Assembly (NCBI GenBank): GCA_030427735.1
Contig: JAUIBP010000013.1
Coordinates: forward strand, 1 to 64,000
Direction: 5' to 3'
Source: Bacteroidia bacterium
GTDB lineage: Bacteria > Bacteroidota > Bacteroidia > Flavobacteriales > Flavobacteriaceae
Length of the DNA: 64,000 nt
Below the pieces are notes generated by a model. It saw only the letters and a list, made by a program, of their open reading frames with translations. It made no database searches and was not told the origin of the DNA. The position numbers and the translations under genes were made by a program. How positions within the stretch are numbered: the stretch's first letter is position 1; every line of letters starts with the position of its first letter. Of the stretch, positions 47,701-53,345 are shown piece by piece.

Positions 47701-49183
47701 CGGATAATTGACCGAGTTTGCCAATGTAATCTGGATTCAATACATCGATATTAGATGTGCCAGTAAGTAATTTCTGTTGAAGCTCTTCTGGAGTTATTTG
47801 TTTGGTAGCGTTGGCCAAGGCTAAAGCAGCAATACCCGAAATATGAGGACAAGCCATAGAGGTGCCATCTAAGTATCCTATTTTATTATTAGGAAGCGTG
47901 CTTAACACCCCATTTTCGTTACCGTACATAGCAATATCTCCTCCTGGAGCAGCGATATCTACCCAAGTTCCGAAATTAGAATAGCTCGCTTTTTTACCTT
48001 CAGGACCTAAAGCACTAACTGTAAATACCTCTGGGTAATATCCAGGATACCATTGCGAGTCGCTATTGGCGTTACCCGCAGCAAAAATAACAATACCACC
48101 TTTCATAGGGCTACCATCGTAGTCGCCTGCTTCAGCAATAAAGTAATTAATGGCATCTCTAACCGCTTGTTCGGTATTGCCAGGAACTGTATATCCCCAA
48201 CTGTTTTGAGAAATTACAGCACCATTATCGGCAGCGTACACAAAAGAATTAGCAGCAGCACCTTGACCGCCTATTATTTTTAAAGACATGATTTTGGCGC
48301 CATCGTAATTGCCAGTACCACCAGCAACACCAGCAACACCAATACCATTGTTGTTTACCGCAGCAACTGTGCCTGCCACGTGGGTGCCATGTACATCGGC
48401 ATCCATAACATTCGAGTTTTTAACAAAGTTCCACCCGTAAACATCATCAATAAAACCATTGCCGTCATCGTCTACACCATCGGTACCATTTAATTCGGCT
48501 TCATTAATCCAAATATTATCCATTAAATCCTCATGCTCTGTGTCTACACCTTCGTCGTGTACAGAAACAATTACATTACTGCTTCCTGCAGTAGTTTCCC
48601 ATGCTTTATACAGGTTAACATCGGCACCACCAGCAAATCCAGTCTGGCCAGTATTGTTGTAATGCCATTGTTCCGATAAGTAAGGATCGTTAAAAGGAGC
48701 CGTCATAAAAGTGTTTATGGCTCCTAGTTTTTCTATAGGCGTGTAATTAGATACAATTTTTAAGCGTTCTGTTTCTGCAATACTAACCTCGCCTAAGCTT
48801 TGGTATTGTTTAGCGACTTGAGCTACATCTTGGTTAGGGTTTATCTGTATCTCGTACCACAAATCTAGACCGTGTTTACGTAATTTAGCCTCTAATTTAG
48901 GATTTGGGTTTTCTGGGAATAAACGCGATACCTGCGAAGCCTGACTCTGACTAGAAACAGCGTCTATAGCCGAAACTCCAGTGGTTATTACACCACGCTT
49001 TGTTTTAAAGTGAGATTGTTTTAAGATTGAAGCCGTAGCTTTATTAACCTTAATTCTCACCACACCTTGTTTTTCGCCACGTGCGTTGTAAGCACTATTG
49101 CTTTGTGCAAATGTTAACGTTGCAAAAAACAAAACAAACAATGTTGCAATTGTTTTAATAGTTGTTTTGTAAATGTGTGTCAT
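41711..49183 (-). CDS. Giant T9SS-secreted S8 subtilisin-like peptidase
   Basis: This 2490-residue protein has a signal peptide (1-26), an N-terminal propeptide-like region (about 30-160), and an S8 catalytic domain (about 165-480) with Asp210 in VSVHDEGVD, His265 in VHGTHVAGT and Ser442 in GTSMACPHISG. A fibronectin type III-like domain follows (about 505-610). The next ~1600 residues are repeated beta-sandwich segments of the choice-of-anchor-D/ASPM-SPD-2-Hydin style (INVDLTP-, FGSVFQG-, ILLPGDQ-type blocks), then two cadherin-like segments with DENDE-type acidic loops. The last ~75 residues (LQLYPNPASSVLNIAA ... NFKFVKQ) are a type A T9SS sorting domain. It is probably a surface or extracellular protease. 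A 45-residue gene lies 10 bp upstream. Confidence 0.93.
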   Translation of the reverse strand: MTHIYKTTIKTIATLFVLFFATLTFAQSNSAYNARGEKQGVVRIKVNKATASILKQSHFKTKRGVITTGVSAIDAVSSQSQASQVSRLFPENPNPKLEAKLRKHGLDLWYEIQINPNQDVAQVAKQYQSLGEVSIAETERLKIVSNYTPIEKLGAINTFMTAPFNDPYLSEQWHYNNTGQTGFAGGADVNLYKAWETTAGSSNVIVSVHDEGVDTEHEDLMDNIWINEAELNGTDGVDDDGNGFIDDVYGWNFVKNSNVMDADVHGTHVAGTVAAVNNNGIGVAGVAGGTGNYDGAKIMSLKIIGGQGAAANSFVYAADNGAVISQNSWGYTVPGNTEQAVRDAINYFIAEAGDYDGSPMKGGIVIFAAGNANSDSQWYPGYYPEVFTVSALGPEGKKASYSNFGTWVDIAAPGGDIAMYGNENGVLSTLPNNKIGYLDGTSMACPHISGIAALALANATKQITPEELQQKLLTGTSNIDVLNPDYIGKLGQLSDAYLAIQNNQEIAPEAVSDLTVDGLAQEFATLSWTVPSDKDDNTPYNFTVYYSDKEITNENYASADKVETVNNSNAGEKITYTLENLYGLTTYHFAISATDRWGNVSLLSNIVSGTTNAGPQINVDENSKAITLNIDALTSVTGTHDINILNEAEGTLRWDYEARHTSTALSYSRTAAYQPKGKTKTPANATIGKQDLPTAKSGANAIPSPMRFEPNSLQYYLYETNIIGEEDTEIPNSSATKFVVSNEDGFNLTDVKSYLKFDPELGPVTVEIYKGEQLNRDNLMLSQEYTYYANEQHYAYIKLNEQLYFEQGETFWIVFHVPAGNLYPLGLGPKADLTDTSHNNCFMSFDGGATWGNLADLIESEDYVWVVAATSNNEFLGEYLTLNPDSGEILGNENAQTTLTANAANLINGTYTANVILKSNDGKQPELRLPITLNVENQQPVLSAVSELDFGSVFQGKSKELTFTLTNTGLGNFTNISITSTSPQFELVGYAPWQIAAKQFVDVTIKYTPGQQTGNDNGVLKISSASNSESANIILFGVSTEPGKIVVTPQEQTIDNLTIGDAVTANISVKNEGASALRYFIPNFDTQGIGNDWEEDYSAAGYKFRSNHNGESSPIAFAYEDISATGENITQYFKDNGNVYKSVDMGFRFPYYKQQLSTLYIAKGGFTTFDDSLNPVNNPDLDGAPWTPKGYISPIGTWVDLTIGGTIYYQVKPDRVIVQYDNIPDGIGGSISAQMVLFKDGNIRFYYNNVTFAENNLGYLNILIEDFDQEEGILYNNYDNQNPVYTGMAIGYDYPGPDIITGITNGSGILLPGDQAELSISLATDDLNEGITNRYINIISNDPSAPQTIALVQLNITDGGTPNVSISETEIDFGAVFQGLKTSRTFILNNEGTADASITAFTQSTNNFIVTGETSGTVAAASSLVFDVEMPTDVVGDFNDFISITTDEGSSFEINIKGSVLDPPAIDVDLTPLTETLNYGETASHELNISNPGKADLEFVATGNAWLSLGNKLETSNGLANYSYSVDMYNTGENYNWLDIRSTGTQLPHIQNDFYNPDEFYRALTLTNPIQFYGEDYTTIYIAENGAIFLEKPTETIINGDTFPSEYADKIIAPYWTFGGFNTYLFDAAEVGVFYTEDDSKTVISWEYLLDNFGGIGAPMSAQVIFYKNGTMKFQYKLNGNFDFSSNYTVIGLQDKTKDDSVLLSQRSTLAHGSGLAYILSPAEKHIVAPGETLSTFVNIDAGSVYAGTYTDAIKLRTNVPNFENLEKPVTLTVNGDAKITPSTEVIDYGSIMAYTTSEGPKSYIREFDIHNTGVAVLDLSGITLAENSENYTVELYVYDDWFGSWYWSNVDFLWNWPSLQPGNSAKFRITYTPQNAGDITNELIVSSSLPEALHIPVTATVTLPPVFGTDTSEIYSSIATPTGTDTQTATFNNAEGSGDLTFGLSLDYLREALETSSTSENQTLGSFANHKNLALQLAASNLNASTTETSRDYNRTLAHDSKTTPDTFIGFGGATDFISSTRFNAGAEGFTLSHIQTFIKADELLEGTIEYEIRAGGTTIADATILGSGNFNYNITEGTESEITIALNQSYAMYPNEEFYIILKFPFDLAYPQSVVTGLDTVPGRFTTLDNNQWLDLQEIYPDYGWMVRALEETYTTNAWVTVEDVIDPNIAVGASKNVTLDFFAANAKAGDQHAKLVVKTNDPFKPVAQIPVTLHVNQAPGIADIPELIVINEGETTTHSFTIVDTENDELSVNLQNAPSWINHTLDNNTLTFTMTPDHESEGVYIVNVLVSDVNGASTTETVTIEVMDANRAPEALDFTELNYETINMYDNLSFTDFFVDPDGDEMTFNVSVTDASIVNAFTSGANFILQTLLEGSTTLKLTATDSFGASTEIEVTVNVGQSLGIDHENTLGLQLYPNPASSVLNIAAQVSISTIEIYSINGQLVLRQELENTNRKTSINVSKLEDGVYFIKAYATQGTSNFKFVKQ

Positions 49184-49193
49184 TTGAAATGTT

Positions 49194-49331
49194 TTAATTT
49201 TTCTTAATAAATTTTTCTAAAATCTTTTTAAGCGCAGAAGTTTGGTTTTCGCGATTTTTTAAAAAATCTTCTAACTGTTTGTCTTCCGAATCTTGTTTAG
49301 GGGAATGTTTGTTTAAATCATCGTGTTGCAT
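49194..49331 (-). CDS. Small charged protein (45 aa) upstream of the subtilisin gene
   Basis: An ATG at 49331 opens a 45-codon frame ending at a TAA (49194-49196), 10 bp before the subtilisin start and in the same direction. The protein starts MQHDDLNKHSPKQDSEDKQL and is very rich in Lys, Asp, Glu and Asn, with a predicted C-terminal amphipathic helix (ALKKILEKFIKK). It has no signal peptide. Tight spacing suggests co-transcription with the protease. No family recognised; it may be a real small gene or a leader frame. Confidence 0.5.
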   Translation of the reverse strand: MQHDDLNKHSPKQDSEDKQLEDFLKNRENQTSALKKILEKFIKKN

Positions 49332-49548
49332 TTTAAATTAGTTATTATAGGAAAGGCCACGAAGATATAGGCAACTTTAGAAGTTGAAGAAAAATTGCGA
49401 TTACAAAGCATGTACAAGGCATAAATCACCCCTTACATTTGTATTACAAAACAATGTATGTTGTTTATTATTAGTGTATTATGTGTTTTGTAAAAGTCTT
49501 GTTGCGGTTTGTGTTTGCACAACGTTTAGGGCAGATTTATAGACTTTT

Positions 49549-51213
49549 TTAGATGTTTTCTAAGAAAGTAGTTAGGTTTGTATTACTACTTTTAATACCT
49601 AATTTTTTGCGCAAACGCGTTCTGGCTACATTTAAACTATTGGTAGATTGTCTGGTTAAGGTACAGATTTCTTTAGTAGTCATATTAAGTTTTAGAAAGG
49701 CGCAAATTTTCTTTTCGTTATTGGTAAGGTCTGGGAATTTGTGGTTTAAACGTTCGTAAAAATCATTATAAACCTGATTGAAACGCACTTCGAACTCATC
49801 CCAAATGGCATCGTCTTTGGCGGTTTGCAAATCCATTATAATATTCTGCACGTCTTTTTGGTTATCCTTTTTCATTTGCTTTTTTAAGGTGATAAGACGT
49901 TGAGAAATTTCACTTATTAACTCATTCTTTTTAATAAGGTACATAACGTTTGTAGCAAGATCTTTACTTCTAGATTCTAATTCGTTTTCTAAAGTTTGTT
50001 TGCGAAGAGCAAGCTCTTTATTTTCTAAATCGACCTTTTCTTTTTCGAGCTTCTGGTTTTTAGATTTTGCTTTTTGAAGTAAAAATAAGCCGCCAATGGT
50101 AATAATAATTAATATTAAAACAATACCAATTATAACATAAATAAGTTTTTGTTTTTGTTGTTGGGCTTCCTTTTCCTGCGTTTCCTTATCGAACTTATAT
50201 TGCATTTCTGCTTCGGTAATTTTACGCTCGGTTTCGCTGTTGGTTAAACTGTCGTTTAAGTTGATAAAGGAAAGCTGATATTCGTAAGCATTCTTGTAAT
50301 CGTTATTTAAAAAATAAGTATGACTAAGTTTTTCTATAACCTGCGCTCGTGCTTTTGTAGCATTGGCTTCTTCGCATTTTTGAAGTCCTCTTAAAAGAAT
50401 CTCTTCTGCACGTTCAAGCTCGCCTTTTTCTTTGTATAAATTTCCAAGATGCTGATACGATTTACAAAGGCCGTAAGTGTCGTTATCTCGAACACGAATT
50501 TCTAAAGCTTCGTTAAAGTAACTTTCTGCTAAGTCGTATTTTTGAAGCTTTATATACACCAAGCCCATGTTGGAGTAGGCCGAAGCCAAATTTTTCTGAT
50601 CGTTGGCATTTTTACTATGGGTTACAGCTTTACTGTAAAATTCTAACGATTTACTGTATTCGGTTTTAATATCGTAAATGATACCTATATTAATAAAAAT
50701 AGTGCCTAAATACCGTTCTTTATCCGAAGGTTTTATAGACGGGGTATCTTCTAAAATATGTAAAACTTTGTTGTAGTTAACAAGGGCTTCATCGAACTTT
50801 GATTGATAAAAATAGATGAGACCAATATTATTAAGGAGTTTGTAAACGCCTACATTTTTACTGTTTTCGGGGTATAATTTTAGAGCCTGTAACTGGTATT
50901 CCATCGAAACGTCTAATCGCCCTTTCATAAGGTAAACAGTACCTAAATTCGCTAAACAGGAAGCAATTAAAGTGTCGGAATCGGTAGACCTGGCCATTTT
51001 TAAAGCCCGCTCGTTGTAGTAAACCGAAGAGTCTAAATTTCGATTTATAAAATAGTCGGCTATTCCGTGTAAGGTTTGTATTTTTTGTTCATCAGAATTC
51101 GAAGAACCATAAGCCTGTTTTAAACTGTCTAAGTCTTGAGCATACCCAGTAGCCAAGGTTAATAAAAACCAAAGTGTAAAACCAAAAGTATAATTACAGG
51201 AGTGGGATGTCAT
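49549..51213 (-). CDS. Membrane-anchored TPR protein with LuxR-like HTH (transcriptional regulator)
   Basis: This ~554-residue protein has a signal sequence, seven or so tetratricopeptide repeats (about 30-330, e.g. ASAYSNMGLVYIKLQKYDLAESYFNEAL), one transmembrane helix (LIYVIIGIVLILIIITIGGLFLL), a coiled coil rich in Lys/Glu, and a C-terminal LuxR-like helix-turn-helix (LTNNEKKICAFLKLNMTTKEICTLTRQS). The sensor part would lie in the periplasm and the DNA-binding part in the cytoplasm. I favour the ATG at 51213, because a good promoter sits inside the alternative longer frame that begins at 51276. It is divergent from the second PUL and could regulate it, or serve a general role. Confidence 0.8.
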   Translation of the reverse strand: MTSHSCNYTFGFTLWFLLTLATGYAQDLDSLKQAYGSSNSDEQKIQTLHGIADYFINRNLDSSVYYNERALKMARSTDSDTLIASCLANLGTVYLMKGRLDVSMEYQLQALKLYPENSKNVGVYKLLNNIGLIYFYQSKFDEALVNYNKVLHILEDTPSIKPSDKERYLGTIFINIGIIYDIKTEYSKSLEFYSKAVTHSKNANDQKNLASAYSNMGLVYIKLQKYDLAESYFNEALEIRVRDNDTYGLCKSYQHLGNLYKEKGELERAEEILLRGLQKCEEANATKARAQVIEKLSHTYFLNNDYKNAYEYQLSFINLNDSLTNSETERKITEAEMQYKFDKETQEKEAQQQKQKLIYVIIGIVLILIIITIGGLFLLQKAKSKNQKLEKEKVDLENKELALRKQTLENELESRSKDLATNVMYLIKKNELISEISQRLITLKKQMKKDNQKDVQNIIMDLQTAKDDAIWDEFEVRFNQVYNDFYERLNHKFPDLTNNEKKICAFLKLNMTTKEICTLTRQSTNSLNVARTRLRKKLGIKSSNTNLTTFLENI

Positions 51214-51233
51214 TACAGTACCAGGGTTGTTTA

Positions 51234-51264
51234 CAAAGTAAAGTCTTTTACAAAATTTAAACAA
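51234..51264 (-). promoter_or_regulatory. Candidate promoter for the TPR/HTH regulator
   Basis: On the minus strand TTG (51264-51262), a 20-bp spacer and TTACTTTG (51241-51234) fit the Bacteroidota consensus with one mismatch. Transcription would begin ~15 bp before the ATG at 51213. Confidence 0.4.
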
Positions 51265-51496
51265 TTTTAATTTCATTTTCCCAATGCTATATAATGGTTA
51301 GGGTGTTAATTGGTTTTAAATTTAATATACAATTGTATGTTTTTTGCTGAAACTGATATTATTTTGAGGGTAATTGTATAATTGTTTATTATTTAGCTTT
51401 TAAATGAGATATACATAATTTAAGGTGTATTTTTTATTTAAATTGTTAATTTTTAAGCTGAAATATTGATGATTTAATGATTTTGAAGGTGGATTG

Positions 51497-51595
51497 CATC
51501 TTGATTTTTACTTGTTTCATCTTGATTTATTCGTAAATCATTTGTTGTTAATGATTTGAATTTCAAAGTTTTAATTGTTTTTGGTATCTTGATTT
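51497..51595 (+). promoter_or_regulatory. Candidate activator site: three ATCTTGATTT direct repeats
   Basis: CATCTTGATTT occurs at 51497-51507 and 51518-51528, exactly 21 bp (two helical turns) apart, and TATCTTGATTT at 51585-51595. Direct repeats with helical phasing upstream of a -7 element suit an activator such as the DUF6377 (SusR-like) or TPR/HTH protein nearby. Confidence 0.45.
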
Positions 51596-51630
51596 TTTAT
51601 CAATCTTTTTCTTTCCCTTGTACTTCATTA

Positions 51631-51659
51631 TAGATTTGAGTAATGCTTCCTGAGCATTA
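51631..51659 (+). promoter_or_regulatory. -7 element and palindrome of the second PUL
   Basis: TAGATTTG at 51631-51638 matches TAnnTTTG perfectly, though no TTG is properly spaced upstream, which suits an activator-dependent promoter. It is followed by the palindrome TAATGCT-TCCTG-AGCATTA (51641-51659), which would form a stem at the very 5' end of the mRNA. Confidence 0.45.
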
Positions 51660-51689
51660 TAAAAACAACTAACAATAACTGATTACAGT

Positions 51690-52211
51690 ATGAAAAAACT
51701 ATGTGTTAAATTACTGCTTATTGGTATATCCTTTACGTATGTAGGGTGTAACGATCAAGACGACGGTAATTATGTAGAACCCATTACCATTTACGAAAAA
51801 ATAAATGGAGATTGGAGTTTAATGAACCTAAAAATGGTAGATGAATTTGCGAAAGCAAACGCCATTAAACCAGATGAACAAGCTTTAAGCACTTTATTTA
51901 ATTACGACAACTTTCAAATTCAATTTAATGTCGATGAAGGCAACAAACCAACATCGTATCAAGTTTTAGGTAATGTGCCTCCACTTTTCGAACCTTCAGG
52001 ATATTGGGACTTAAACCATGAGTTTCAACAAGCCAATGGAATGCCTTTGATTATTTCGTTATATGCCAACGAAGCCAAAACTCAAAAAACCGATGAGTTG
52101 AAATTAACATCTGTACCAGGCAGTAACCGCGAAATGCAATTTCAATTACTACGCGTCTCAGACGGAGTCCCTTTTGTATCGTACACATTTCATTTAACCG
52201 CTAACAACTAA
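51690..52211 (+). CDS. Hypothetical PUL lipoprotein (DUF5004-like)
   Basis: This 173-residue lipoprotein (Cys20 in YVGCNDQDD) is the first gene of the second PUL. After a short acidic linker it contains INGDWSLMNLKMVDEF, a lipocalin-like opening strand seen in small Bacteroidota PUL lipoproteins such as DUF5004, then a beta-rich domain. It probably sits at the outer membrane as an accessory binding protein. The next gene starts 4 bp after its stop. Family assignment is tentative. Confidence 0.6.
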   Translation: MKKLCVKLLLIGISFTYVGCNDQDDGNYVEPITIYEKINGDWSLMNLKMVDEFAKANAIKPDEQALSTLFNYDNFQIQFNVDEGNKPTSYQVLGNVPPLFEPSGYWDLNHEFQQANGMPLIISLYANEAKTQKTDELKLTSVPGSNREMQFQLLRVSDGVPFVSYTFHLTANN

Positions 52212-52215
52212 TTCG

Positions 52216-53316
52216 ATGAAGAGGATTTTATTATACTTTTTAGTAACAGGTCTTTGTTTATGGTCTTCTGTACTAAGAGCACAGATAGAAGCAGGCGACG
52301 TAGGTAAAATTTGGTCGTATCCTGTAATTTATAATTATAACGAAGAAACGACGTGGTATTTCGATTTGGTAAACACGAGTTTTACCGAAAATCAGGACTT
52401 ATATATTTGGATTTGGTCGCCTTCTGAACCCGATGCAGGAAATTGGGAAAATTCTTCAGATTTTGCAAAACTCACTTACGAAGGCAATATGATTTGGAGT
52501 TTTACACTTATACCAACCAGTTATTTTGGAGTAAGTGCCGAAGATATTGCTGCTAGTGCAGGCTTTTGGTTTCGACTGAAAGATAAAACTGGCGCCATGC
52601 AATCTGGAGTAGCCCAAGTGCCTTACACACCTTTCGATTCGTTTTATACGGCTAACGAGATGATTCGGTCTTATCCAGAAAAACCAACCTTAGATGGAGG
52701 TTTAAGTATTTTGTTTAATGCAAATTTAGTAGATGGCTTTAGTGGTGTGCCTAGTGTACACTTCCATAGTGGCATGAACGATTGGGAAGTGAAGCAAGAA
52801 TATCAAGCTTGGATTCCAGAAGTAGTCGAAAAAACCAAGCTGAAAGATTTAGGTAATGGTTTTTATAGAATGGATTTAATACCATCGGAATATTACGGCG
52901 ATCAAGAAGGCTATTACGACGGCTACATCATGGAAAAGATTAATTTTTTAATGGTAGCTGCAGATTGGGCTGCAAATTCTGGCGATCAAGTCTTACTGGC
53001 AGCAGAATACGTGCAACCTCCAGATCCAGAATTTAGGTTTTTTCCTTTAAACATTAGTCAGAAAGACTTTTTAGGTATAAGCCGAATTAATAATGAGCGT
53101 GGCGTTACTGTGTTAAAGTATCAAATTACTGCTGGCACCAAACGCATTACTGGCGAATTTTCTGGTGGAACCTCAGAAATTAAAGGCTTTGTAGATTTAG
53201 TTTCGGAGTTATATGGTATTACCGGACTTACTCAAATTCATGTTGTGGTAACCGATAATAATGACAGAGTAATATCGGATACCGTAATGCCATTAAAGCA
53301 ATTAGATGAGCAGTAA
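52216..53316 (+). CDS. Exported two-domain putative glycan-binding protein
   Basis: This 366-residue protein (signal peptide 1-22, ending LRAQ, no lipobox) seems to hold two related beta-sandwich domains. The first (about 25-135) has LYIWIWSPSEPDAGNW and MIWSFTLIPTSYFGVS; the second (about 155-275) has GFYRMDLIPSEYYGDQ, so the strand (D/T)LIPxxYxG is repeated, suggesting internal duplication. It resembles starch-module-like domains found in SusE/SusF-type PUL proteins, but lies before susC instead of after susD. A binding role is inferred; no catalytic motif was seen. It is 29 bp upstream of susC. Confidence 0.6.
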   Translation: MKRILLYFLVTGLCLWSSVLRAQIEAGDVGKIWSYPVIYNYNEETTWYFDLVNTSFTENQDLYIWIWSPSEPDAGNWENSSDFAKLTYEGNMIWSFTLIPTSYFGVSAEDIAASAGFWFRLKDKTGAMQSGVAQVPYTPFDSFYTANEMIRSYPEKPTLDGGLSILFNANLVDGFSGVPSVHFHSGMNDWEVKQEYQAWIPEVVEKTKLKDLGNGFYRMDLIPSEYYGDQEGYYDGYIMEKINFLMVAADWAANSGDQVLLAAEYVQPPDPEFRFFPLNISQKDFLGISRINNERGVTVLKYQITAGTKRITGEFSGGTSEIKGFVDLVSELYGITGLTQIHVVVTDNNDRVISDTVMPLKQLDEQ

Positions 53317-53345
53317 ATTTCAACTTCACTTAAAAACGTATTAAA

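Larger units (their letters stand above)
51277..51689. promoter_or_regulatory. Control region of the second PUL
   Basis: This 413-bp very AT-rich gap lies between the leftward TPR regulator and the rightward PUL. It holds three CATCTTGATTT-like direct repeats, a perfect TAGATTTG -7 element and a palindrome, listed separately. No reading frame of note was seen. Confidence 0.65.
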
